DNA of 64,000 nucleotides from Micromonospora sp045209745 (GTDB taxonomy: Bacteria; Actinomycetota; Actinomycetes; Mycobacteriales; Micromonosporaceae). This document shows positions 52,280 through 59,744 of the stretch, piece by piece. The stretch covers positions 682,001-746,000 of the forward strand of contig NZ_CP109273.1 of NCBI RefSeq assembly GCF_045209745.1. The letters are read 5' to 3'. The notes below the pieces were generated by a model. The model was not told the DNA's origin, searched no databases, and saw only the letters and a program-made list of their open reading frames with translations. The first letter of the stretch is position 1, and every line of letters begins with the position of its first letter. The position numbers and the translations under genes were made by a program.

Positions 52280-52306
52280 CCCTCGACCGGGTCGAGGGGG
52301 CAGGAT
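52276..52306 (+). promoter_or_regulatory. MerR-type promoter with 19-base spacer
   Basis: TTGACC at 52276-52281 and CAGGAT at 52301-52306 are separated by 19 bases, the long spacing typical of MerR-controlled promoters. A dyad CCCTCGACC, one base, GGTCGAGGG (perfect nine-base arms, 52280-52298) fills the spacer. Transcription would start about seven bases after the -10, at 52313-52314, which is the GTG start codon of the MerR gene. The -35 overlaps the upstream stop codon. Confidence 0.75.
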
Positions 52307-52313
52307 GCCCGAC

Positions 52314-53387
52314 GTGAGTGACCTGCACAGCATCGGCGAGCTGGCCCGGGCCAGCGGCCTGACCGTCAGCGCACTGCGCTTCTACGACTCGGCGGGGGTG
52401 CTGGAGCCCGCCCTGGTCGACCCGGTGACCGGTTACCGCTGGTACACCGAGGAGCAGATCACCCCGGCCCGGTTGGTGGCCGGGCTGCGCCGGATCGGCA
52501 TGCCGGTGCCGGAGATCGCCGCTGCGGTACGCGCCGAGCCGGCCGCGGTGCACCTGCTGCTCGACACGCACCTGCGCCGGCTGGCCGACGGGCTCACCGA
52601 CGCCCGCCGCGAGGTCGCCCGGCTCCGGGCCCTGGTGGACCCGGCCCAGCCCGCCACCACCACGCTGCTGCTCTCCCCCGCCGGCCTGGCCGCCGCGCTC
52701 GACGCGGTGCGCTTCGCCGTCGGCGCCGACCCGGAGCTGCCGATGCTCTCCGGTGTGCTGCTGGACGTGGAACCGGACGGCGTCCGGCTCGTCGCCACCG
52801 ACCGGCACCGACTCGCGCTGGCTCGGGCCGGGGCGGACGTCGACGGTCCGCCGGTGCGGGTGTTCGTTCCCGTGGCCCTCATCGACCAGCTCCGGACACT
52901 GCTCGACGCCGCCGACACCCGGCCGGTGCGGCTGACCGTCGCGGGCGCGGACCTGCGGGTGCTGGTGGCCGGCCGGACGCTGACCGGCACCGCCCTGCCG
53001 TCCGACTTCCCGGACTACCGCCGGCTGCTGCGCGAGGCCGTCGGTGACCGGCCGACAGCTCGCCGGATCCCGGTGGACGTGGCCGCGCTGAGCGCCGCGC
53101 TGGCCGACCCGGCGGCCCCCACGGTGTCCCGCGACCACGGCGGCAAGCCGCTGGCGGTCACCGTGCTCGGCCTCGACGACCAGGGCGGCCTGTGCCTGCT
53201 CCCCGCCGCCGACCTGACCACCGACGCGCTGCGGGTCGGGGTGGACGGCGGCTACCTGCTGGACGCGCTGAACGCGGCCGGCGCGCCTCAGCTGGTGCTG
53301 GAGCTGGACGGGCCGATCGCCCCGCTGGCCGTACGCCGCACGGACGACGCCGACACCTACTCCGTGCTGATGCCGATCCGGCTCTGA
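52314..53387 (+). CDS. MerR helix-turn-helix fused to DnaN sliding-clamp domains 2 and 3
   Basis: This 357-residue protein has a MerR DNA-binding domain (residues 4-72: IGELARASGLTVSALRFYDS, then YRWYTEEQI) and a dimerisation-type helix (about 84-108). The remainder aligns by eye with DNA polymerase III beta clamp domains 2 and 3. Clamp signatures are SGVLLDVEPDGVRLVATDRH with RLAL (147-169), LPSDFPDYRRLL (228-239), DGGYLLDALNAAG (311-323) and the C-terminus LMPIRL. Residues lining the client-peptide pocket of E. coli DnaN appear kept (Thr and His in ATDRHRL; Val and Met in VLMP). Clamp domain 1 is absent. I chose the GTG at 52314 because the promoter predicts a leaderless transcript there; an ATG at 52305 lies inside the -10. 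Confidence 0.9.
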   Translation: MSDLHSIGELARASGLTVSALRFYDSAGVLEPALVDPVTGYRWYTEEQITPARLVAGLRRIGMPVPEIAAAVRAEPAAVHLLLDTHLRRLADGLTDARREVARLRALVDPAQPATTTLLLSPAGLAAALDAVRFAVGADPELPMLSGVLLDVEPDGVRLVATDRHRLALARAGADVDGPPVRVFVPVALIDQLRTLLDAADTRPVRLTVAGADLRVLVAGRTLTGTALPSDFPDYRRLLREAVGDRPTARRIPVDVAALSAALADPAAPTVSRDHGGKPLAVTVLGLDDQGGLCLLPAADLTTDALRVGVDGGYLLDALNAAGAPQLVLELDGPIAPLAVRRTDDADTYSVLMPIRL

Positions 53388-53480
53388 ACCGGGGCCGCCG
53401 CTCCCCGTCCCGGGCCAACAAGGCCGCGACGGTAGCATCTGATGGTCCACCTGACCCCGGACGGAGGCGTACGGAGCAGC

Positions 53481-54770
53481 ATGCTCGACATGGAGTTGAT
53501 CCGGAAAGATCGCGAGGCGGTGGCGACCGCGCTGGCGAAGCGTCTGGATCCCGCCGAGGTCACCCGGGCCCTGGACGAGATCCAGCGGCTCGACCAGGAA
53601 CGCCGCACCCTGATTACGGAGATCGACGCCGAGCGGCAGCGCCGCAAGGCGGAGGCTCGGGCGTACGCGCAGGCGAAGCGCGCCGGCGAGGAGCCGCAGG
53701 TCGCCGCACCGGAGGCCGAGCGTAAGCAGCTCGCCGAGCTGGAGTCCCAGTCGGACGAGGTGCAGGCGCGGCTGCGCACGGCGATGAGTGAGCTGCCCAA
53801 CCTGCCTGCCGACGACGTCGTGGCCGGCGGCAAGGAAGCCAACCGGGTGGTGAAGACCTTCGGCGAGCCTCCGGTGATTGAGAAGGTCCGCGATCACGTG
53901 GAGCTGAGCCGCGCGCTGGGCCTGGTCGACTACGAGCGCGGGGTCAAGCTCGGTGGGTCCGGTTTCTGGATCTACACGGGCGTCGGTGCCCGGCTCGAGT
54001 GGGCGCTGCTCAACTACTTCATCGACCAGCACATCAAGGCCGGGTACGAGTTTTTGCTCCCGCCACACCTGCTGCTCGACTCGGCCGGCTTCGCCGCCGG
54101 TCAGTTCCCCAAGTTCTACGACGACGTCTACCACCTGGACCGGGAGTCCGCCCCGCGCGGGCAGTTCCTGCTTCCCACGTCGGAGACGGCGATCCTCGGC
54201 GCGTACCAGGACGAGATCCTGGAGACCCCGAAGCTGCCGCTGAAGGCTTTCGCGTACACCCCGTGCTACCGGCGGGAGTCGGCCGGGTCGCACTCGGACG
54301 AGCGCGGCACGGTGCGGGGGCACCAGTTCAACAAGGTGGAGATCTTCCAGTTCACTCTGCCGGAGCAGGCCGACGCGGCACTGGACGAGATGCTCGCCCA
54401 CGCCGAGAGCCTGGTCGAAGGGCTGGGCCTGCACTACCAGCGCACCCTGCTCTCGGCCGGTGACGCCAGCGCCTCGATGAAGAAGACCCTCGACATCGAG
54501 GTGTGGATGCCGAGCACCGGCAAGTACAAGGAGGTGTCGTCGGTCTCCTGGGCCGGCGACTACCAGGCCCGTCGGGCGGCCATCCGCTACCGCGAGCCGG
54601 GCGGCAAGCAGACGCGCTTCGTGCACACCCTCAACGGCTCGGCGCTGGCCACCAGCCGGCTCTTCCCGGCCATCCTGGAGCAATACCAGCAGTCAGACGG
54701 CAGTGTCCTGATCCCCAAGGTCCTCCAAGACCGTCTAGGCACCGACCGCCTGACCCCCACCCCGCGCTAA
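53481..54770 (+). CDS. serS: Seryl-tRNA synthetase
   Basis: This 429-residue class II synthetase has the N-terminal antiparallel coiled-coil arm (about residues 25-100, AEVTRALDEIQRLDQERRTL and onward). Motif 2 is FAYTPCYRRESAGSHSDERG near 267 and motif 3 is LNGSALATSRLFPAILEQYQ near 385. It charges tRNA-Ser and tRNA-Sec-like acceptors. CGGAGC lies eight bases before the ATG at 53481. Its TAA stop overlaps the last codons of the convergent ccdA gene by three to four bases, a tight arrangement created by a repeat element. Confidence 0.95.
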   Translation: MLDMELIRKDREAVATALAKRLDPAEVTRALDEIQRLDQERRTLITEIDAERQRRKAEARAYAQAKRAGEEPQVAAPEAERKQLAELESQSDEVQARLRTAMSELPNLPADDVVAGGKEANRVVKTFGEPPVIEKVRDHVELSRALGLVDYERGVKLGGSGFWIYTGVGARLEWALLNYFIDQHIKAGYEFLLPPHLLLDSAGFAAGQFPKFYDDVYHLDRESAPRGQFLLPTSETAILGAYQDEILETPKLPLKAFAYTPCYRRESAGSHSDERGTVRGHQFNKVEIFQFTLPEQADAALDEMLAHAESLVEGLGLHYQRTLLSAGDASASMKKTLDIEVWMPSTGKYKEVSSVSWAGDYQARRAAIRYREPGGKQTRFVHTLNGSALATSRLFPAILEQYQQSDGSVLIPKVLQDRLGTDRLTPTPR

Positions 54771-55702
54771 CCCCCCACACCTCTCGCCGATCTTGCAGTT
54801 TCGGTCTCCGATATGGAGTGCTCCGCGGCTTTTACCGGGACAGCGACTGCAAGATCGCGGGGGCGGGGGCGGGGGCGGGGGCGGGGGCGGGTTAGGGGTG
54901 CTGCTAGTAGGAGGGTTGCCAGGGCGGCCAGCAGCGGCGTGGGGCCGATCGCGTCGAGGGTGTCGGCGAGGGTGTGTTGCAGCCGGGACGCCGCCTGGAT
55001 GACCGGGTCGCTCAGGGCGTCGCGGCGGCCTGCTGCGAGCCGTAGCTCGTACCAGCCGTACCAGGCGACGTAACCGCCGGCGAGCAGCAACACCAGGCCA
55101 CTGAGGCGGGGCACCAGCGCGCCGGCGACGCGCAGCCGGGCCACCAGCCCGTCGCGCAGCAGCGCCACGCCGAGCGCGGCGACCGCGACCACCAGACCCA
55201 TCCCGAGGGCGTACGCGCCGAACAGCGCCAACCCCTGACCGGTCGAGCCGGCCTGGAGGCTGGTCACCACGATGGCCAGGAACGGTGCGATGGCGCAACC
55301 GAGCGACGCCAGCGCGTACGCCGCGCCGAACAGCGCCATCGACGGCCAGGAACGCGTGAGCCGGGGCGCCCGGGCGGACCAGCCGGGGGCGGGCAGCCGC
55401 CGGCCGGCGAGCAGCCAGCAGCCGGCCACCACCAGCAGCACGCCGAGCGCCACGGTCAGCCACGGCAGCCGGGGCCGCAGCCAGCCGGCCAGCGGCGCGA
55501 GCGCCAGGCCGAACGCGCCGAAGACCACCACGTACCCCAGGGTCAGCCCGGCCGCCGCGGTGAGCGCGCGGCCGACCGCGCCGCGGACGTCGGACGCCCC
55601 GGCGACCAACAGCGAGAGGTACGCGGGCAGCAACGCGAAGCCGCACGGGTTGACCGCGCCGAGCATGCCGGCGGTCAGCGCGAGCAGCAGGGCGGCGGTC
55701 AC
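54767..55702 (-). CDS. ccdA: CcdA-like thiol-disulfide transmembrane protein
   Basis: This 311-residue protein has six or more membrane helices and the CcdA cysteines in GMLGAVNPCGFALLPAYL near residue 18 and YALASLGCAIAPFLAIV near 148. It moves reducing equivalents across the membrane to extracytoplasmic thioredoxins such as the TlpA-like protein encoded just upstream. The GTG at 55702 overlaps that gene's stop by four bases. The last 45 residues, including a (PR)5 run, are translated from repeat element B and its (CGGGGG)5 tract rather than from family sequence. Confidence 0.88.
   Translation of the reverse strand: MTAALLLALTAGMLGAVNPCGFALLPAYLSLLVAGASDVRGAVGRALTAAAGLTLGYVVVFGAFGLALAPLAGWLRPRLPWLTVALGVLLVVAGCWLLAGRRLPAPGWSARAPRLTRSWPSMALFGAAYALASLGCAIAPFLAIVVTSLQAGSTGQGLALFGAYALGMGLVVAVAALGVALLRDGLVARLRVAGALVPRLSGLVLLLAGGYVAWYGWYELRLAAGRRDALSDPVIQAASRLQHTLADTLDAIGPTPLLAALATLLLAAPLTRPRPRPRPRPRDLAVAVPVKAAEHSISETETARSARGVGG
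54788..54857. repeat. Dyad B (CGATCTTGCAGT arms), inside the ccdA 3' end
   Basis: Perfect 12-base arms, CGATCTTGCAGT at 54788-54799 and ACTGCAAGATCG at 54846-54857, surround a 46-base AT-richer centre. The core matches dyad A at 5969. The element lies just after serS but is read through by ccdA on the other strand. Confidence 0.85.
54858..54887. repeat. (CGGGGG)5 repeat abutting dyad B
   Basis: Five perfect CGGGGG units start directly at the end of dyad B. On the minus strand they are translated as alternating Pro-Arg in the CcdA tail. The same hexamer follows dyad C at 15853. Confidence 0.9.
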
Positions 55703-56328
55703 GCCCCGGCCAGGGCGGCGACCCGGGCGGTGAGCGCCTCGCCGTCCAGGAAGCCCTGGTGGACCACCTTGCCGCCCCGATCGATGATCACGAAGATGCT
55801 CTGTTCGGTCACCTTGAACCGCTTCCAGAGCGCGCCCTTGCTGTCCTCGATCTGCGGCGTGCCGCCGAGGTCGAACTCGGCGACGAACTCCTTCATGGCC
55901 TTCCGCTCGCCCAGCCCGGCGACGCCGACGATCGGCACGGTGTCCCGATACTGGGGCGCGATCTCGGCCACCGTCCACGCCTGACTGGCGCAGGTGGCGC
56001 ACCACGGCGCCCAGAACCACAGCACCACGGGCCGGCCGGCGAACTGCGCCGCGTCGAACGCGGCCCCGCCGAGGGTGGTCCCGGTGAAGCGCAGCACGTC
56101 CGGGACCTGGGCTGGGGCGGCGGGTGGTCCGCCGGTCGCCGCGTCGGTCGGCGCACCGCTCGGCGTGGGCGGGGCACCGGTCGAGGCCGGGGCCGATCCG
56201 GCGGCGGTGGGCCCACCCGGCGCGGTGCCGGTACAGGCAGCAGTCCCGAACAGGGCCACGACGAGCGCCCCGGCGGTGGCGGCACGGCGCAGTTGCCCGG
56301 CCCCTGTCCACACCATGCCGATCCGCAT
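55699..56328 (-). CDS. TlpA-like thioredoxin lipoprotein
   Basis: This 209-residue protein has a lipobox (LFGTAACTG near residue 32) and a Pro/Ala/Thr-rich linker to about residue 75. A thioredoxin domain with active site FWAPWCATCASQAWTVAE near 110 and the cis-proline loop GGTPQIEDSKG near 157 follows. It is anchored outside the membrane and likely receives electrons from CcdA, encoded downstream with a four-base overlap. Known roles of such pairs are cytochrome c maturation and disulfide reduction; the target here may be the cytochrome encoded further upstream. Confidence 0.9.
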   Translation of the reverse strand: MRIGMVWTGAGQLRRAATAGALVVALFGTAACTGTAPGGPTAAGSAPASTGAPPTPSGAPTDAATGGPPAAPAQVPDVLRFTGTTLGGAAFDAAQFAGRPVVLWFWAPWCATCASQAWTVAEIAPQYRDTVPIVGVAGLGERKAMKEFVAEFDLGGTPQIEDSKGALWKRFKVTEQSIFVIIDRGGKVVHQGFLDGEALTARVAALAGA

Positions 56329-56380
56329 CCGCTTCTCCGTTTCCGGTCCGGAAGGGACCCTTGCTGGACGTGAGGCTTCG

Positions 56381-57844
56381 CTACTCGGCCTTGGCGAGTC
56401 GGAGAGCCAGCTCCGGGCACACCTTGACCGCCTTCAGCGCGCCCTCCCGCAACCAGGTCGGCACGGGGGTGGCCGGGAAGGCGGGATATCCGTTCGCGTC
56501 GAGCCGGATGAAGTCCGGTACGACGTGCGCGCAGAGGCCGTGCCCGTCACAGCGCGACCAGTCGAGGGTGAGCTTCTGCGGGTTCGCATCGGGTGCGCCC
56601 GGCAGCCCCATCACGCCTTTGACCCGTCGGCCACAGCCATCGCCGGTGCTGTGCAGCCGCAGGTCGTCGGCGAAGACCTCGATCGCGGAGAGGGCGAACC
56701 GGGCGGTGCCGTCCGGGTGGCTGCACGCACCCCGGCCCTTCACCTCGCCAGCGGCGGCCCGCACCACCTCGGCCGGTTGGCTGCCGGCCACGGCCAGGTC
56801 CACCGCGCGGGCCAGGTCCGGTAGGCCCATCTTGCACGGTCCGCACTGGCCGGCGGACTCGCCGGCCAGGTAGCGCACCACCTGGGCGGCCTCACCGAGC
56901 GGGCAGGTGTCGACACCGAGCGGGACGATGATGCCCGCGCCGAGGGTGCCGCCGACCGCGGCCAGGCCCTTGCGGGACACCTCGGCCTTCTCCGCCGCCT
57001 CCGGGGTGATCCACTTGCCGTGGTAGCCGCCCATCAGGATGCCCTGGACGTCCGGCACCTCGCACAGGTCGAGGACGTCGCGCAGCGGCATGCCGGCGGT
57101 GCACTCCACCACGGCCGGTCGGCCCGCCGCGCCGGTCACGGTGAGCAGCACGGTGCCCGGCTCGTCGTCGGTGCCGAGCGCCGCGTACTCGTACGGGCCC
57201 AGTCGGGCGCCGACGGCGAGTTGGGCGTACGTCTCGGCGTTGGAGAGCAGGGTGGGCAGGCCGCTGACCCCGGAGTCGCTGGAGCGCTTCTTGGTGCCCG
57301 GCGGGATGTGCGGCAGCCCGTTGATCCCGTTGACCAGTGCGCCGCCCTCGCCGGAGATGAACCGGTGCGGCACAGTGACGATGGTGGTCTGCACCGGCAT
57401 CCGGCGTTCCTCAAGTGCCTCCATCAGCGAGTCCCGGCCGACCCCGTCGTCCGCCACGCCGATCACGATCTCGTCGGCGTCCAGCGCGTACGCGGCCAGC
57501 GCGGCCCCGTCCAGGATCAGGTGCGGGGCGCGGGTGAGCAGCACCTTGTCCTTCCAGCTGGCCGGCTCGCCCTCGGTGGCGTTGACCACCACCACGGCGG
57601 CGAGGTCCTGCCGTTCGCAGGACTCCAGCACGGCGCGCAGTTTGCGGGCGAACGGGAAACCCGCCCCGCCCTTGCCCTTGAGCTGCATGCCCTCGGCGAG
57701 CCGGAGCAGTTGCGCCGGCTCCATCGGGCCGATCGGGCCGTGCACCTCCTCGTGCGCGGCCAGGTCGAGCCGGCCGTACTCGGCGAAACCGGCGGTGAGC
57801 CGAGGCTCGCCCACGCAGGCGACCGGCGGCACGGCGGTCCGCAT
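56381..57844 (-). CDS. NuoF-like flavoprotein with C-terminal ferredoxin domain
   Basis: This 487-residue protein resembles the NADH-binding subunit NuoF: LKGKGGAGFPFARKLRAVLE near residue 58, NATEGEPASWKDKVLL near 88, an SLBB region near 245, and the iron-sulfur segment SAGQCGPCKMGL near 330 with GRGACSHPDG later. After residue about 420 a ferredoxin-like domain follows, with DWSRCDGHGLCAHVVPDF and VKVCPELAL, a three- or four-iron site. The ATG at 57844 overlaps the TGA of the cytochrome gene upstream. Together they look like a membrane redox unit rather than complex I, since no other nuo gene is here. Confidence 0.85.
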   Translation of the reverse strand: MRTAVPPVACVGEPRLTAGFAEYGRLDLAAHEEVHGPIGPMEPAQLLRLAEGMQLKGKGGAGFPFARKLRAVLESCERQDLAAVVVVNATEGEPASWKDKVLLTRAPHLILDGAALAAYALDADEIVIGVADDGVGRDSLMEALEERRMPVQTTIVTVPHRFISGEGGALVNGINGLPHIPPGTKKRSSDSGVSGLPTLLSNAETYAQLAVGARLGPYEYAALGTDDEPGTVLLTVTGAAGRPAVVECTAGMPLRDVLDLCEVPDVQGILMGGYHGKWITPEAAEKAEVSRKGLAAVGGTLGAGIIVPLGVDTCPLGEAAQVVRYLAGESAGQCGPCKMGLPDLARAVDLAVAGSQPAEVVRAAAGEVKGRGACSHPDGTARFALSAIEVFADDLRLHSTGDGCGRRVKGVMGLPGAPDANPQKLTLDWSRCDGHGLCAHVVPDFIRLDANGYPAFPATPVPTWLREGALKAVKVCPELALRLAKAE

Positions 57845-59439
57845 CACTTCGCCTCACCCCGCAGCCCAGCCCAGTACGCCCCGTCCACCGCGTCCGCGCT
57901 GGCCTTGCGGCGCTTGGCGGACCGGCCCTCGCCGGCGGCCCGCTTGGCACGGCGAGACGCCAGGTCGACCAGGGTCGGGGTGTCGTCGACGGGCGGTGGC
58001 ACCTCGTCCAGCACGTACCGGGCCGGCGGGCGCCAGTAGTCCGGCTCCTCCGGCAGGTCGTCCTCGACGCTGTGCCGGCCGCTGCCACTGCGCGGCGTCG
58101 CGGAGATCGGGCTGCTGGAGATCGGCTCGGCGGAGACCGGGCCGGCCGAGATCGGTTCCGCGGCCTGCCACCGGCGCGGGCTGTCCCACGGCTCCTCGGG
58201 CTGGACCGTCGGCTGCGGCAGCGCCGAGTAGCGGCTGCCGTCGTCCTCGCTGCGGGACCGGCGGCCGGACCGTTCGGCGACCGGCTCCTCGGCGCCTCGC
58301 CGCCCGGACGGAACAGCCTCGTCCCGGGGGCGGGAGCCGCGCCGCCGCGGCTCCCGCTCCTCCTCGTCGCGTCGACGGGTGCCGGTCTCAGCCACGCTGC
58401 GGCGGGCCGATCGGCTGGTCGTGGGCTCCTCGGCACGCCGGCTGCGCGGGGACCGTTCGGTGTCGCGGCGGGCCGCCGGCTCCTCCTCCCGTCGACGTCG
58501 GCTCGGACGGGTCGGCTCGACGAGGGAACCGGGCTCGGGCACCACCGGGACGGTGAACCGTTCGGGGTCACGCCGCCCGGCCGGCGCGGCCCATGTGGCG
58601 GTGGTGGTCTCCGCCCAGGCGGGACGCTTGTCCGCGTCGGCGTTCTTGCGTCGGCTCAGCCCGGCCAGCAGCGATCGCCCACTGTTCGTCTCGCTGGCCC
58701 GCCCGGCCAGCGCCGCGTTGCGCACCGCGGCCTGGTGCTGCTCGCGGCTGCGCCGACCGATGGTGACCGAGAACCGGACCAGCAGGGCCAGCACCACCAG
58801 CAGGATGCAGCCGAGGTAGCTGAGCACCACCCAGGAGCTCGCGGCCCGGCCGGCGTTGAGGCCGTGCAGCACGGCGAACGGCCAGGCCAGGTACGCGGTG
58901 GAGTGCAGTGTGCGCCACAGCCACTTCGGACCGACGCCAGCGAAGCGGGCCCGGATGATGCCGGTCCAGATCACGCTGACCGTCAGCAGGGCGGCCACCG
59001 TGCCGAGCCCGACGTAGAGCCCTCGGCCGCCGACGAACGGCACCAGCGCGTCGGTCGCCGCCGCCCGCCCCGTGGCGATCTTGGTGAGGACGTGGAAGCC
59101 GAGCCCGGCCACGCCCAGCACGCCGGTGGCCCGGTGCGCCGACTGCATCAGCACCCGGTGCGAGATGCGCAGCACCAGCCGGTCGGTGGCGAGCAGGCCG
59201 AGCATCACGGTGAGGCTCAACGCCACCAGGGAGACCACCCCGGCGAAGAACTCGGTGAAGAAGAAGCCGTACGCGTACGCCGTCTGGCCGACGCCGGTCA
59301 GCATGATCGCCGCCCAGAGCGCGGCGAGCACCGACGCGATCAGCAGGGCGCTCGCCGACCGGGACGGGGTGCGCACCCCCCGACTGCTGGCGCTGGTCCG
59401 GACGGTCGCCGCCTTCTTGTCCTGCTGTGCCCGGGCCAT
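57844..59439 (-). CDS. Ferric-reductase-like transmembrane cytochrome with long charged tail
   Basis: This 531-residue protein has about six membrane helices in residues 28-255. Histidines placed for two b-type hemes lie in SHRVLMQSAHRATGVLGVAG, GLGFHVLTKIATG, and WLWRTLHSTAYLAWPFAVLH. This fits the ferric reductase-like transmembrane domain. The last 270 residues are rich in Arg, Glu, Ser and Pro, low in complexity and probably disordered, with repeats such as AEPISAGPVSAEPIS. The ATG at 59439 follows GAGGAG. It heads the set with the NuoF-like and TlpA/CcdA genes. Confidence 0.82.
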   Translation of the reverse strand: MARAQQDKKAATVRTSASSRGVRTPSRSASALLIASVLAALWAAIMLTGVGQTAYAYGFFFTEFFAGVVSLVALSLTVMLGLLATDRLVLRISHRVLMQSAHRATGVLGVAGLGFHVLTKIATGRAAATDALVPFVGGRGLYVGLGTVAALLTVSVIWTGIIRARFAGVGPKWLWRTLHSTAYLAWPFAVLHGLNAGRAASSWVVLSYLGCILLVVLALLVRFSVTIGRRSREQHQAAVRNAALAGRASETNSGRSLLAGLSRRKNADADKRPAWAETTTATWAAPAGRRDPERFTVPVVPEPGSLVEPTRPSRRRREEEPAARRDTERSPRSRRAEEPTTSRSARRSVAETGTRRRDEEEREPRRRGSRPRDEAVPSGRRGAEEPVAERSGRRSRSEDDGSRYSALPQPTVQPEEPWDSPRRWQAAEPISAGPVSAEPISSSPISATPRSGSGRHSVEDDLPEEPDYWRPPARYVLDEVPPPVDDTPTLVDLASRRAKRAAGEGRSAKRRKASADAVDGAYWAGLRGEAK

Positions 59440-59744
59440 CTGCTCCTCGATCGTCTCGCGGCGGCGTACCACCGGCCGACCCCTGCTCCCCCATCCAGTA
59501 CGGACCGGCGGGGCGCGCGGATCACCCGCCGGAGGAAATTTCTGGGCCGAAATCGAACCGAGGGGCGCAAGCGTGCGTTGTATCCACTCCCGCTCGCCGG
59601 TCCGGACAGTGACGAATGTCCATGCATTGACAGTCCCTGCAACACGCTTGTAACCTTTCAGCAAATTTCAGCCTCGGTTGCAAGATTCCGGCAACCCGGC
59701 ACTCCCCCACCGCACCACCACCCCCGCTCCCGTCAGGAGTCCCC
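59440..59744. promoter_or_regulatory. Divergent promoter region before the amylase gene
   Basis: This 305-base stretch holds promoters for the leftward cytochrome and the rightward alpha-amylase. From 59636 to 59696 there is an AT-rich cluster with CTGCAACACG, GCTTGTAACC, GGTTGCAAG and CCGGCAACCC. GGTTGC-N9-GCAACC is a perfect dyad at 59677-59697. MalR/LacI-type regulators of actinomycete amylases bind TTGCAA-type sites, so this is a candidate. No further gene is seen. Confidence 0.45.

Noticed and set aside
56381..57844. Part of a respiratory complex I operon
   Set aside because: No other nuo gene is adjacent, and the protein carries an extra ferredoxin domain and sits with cytochrome and thiol-redox genes.
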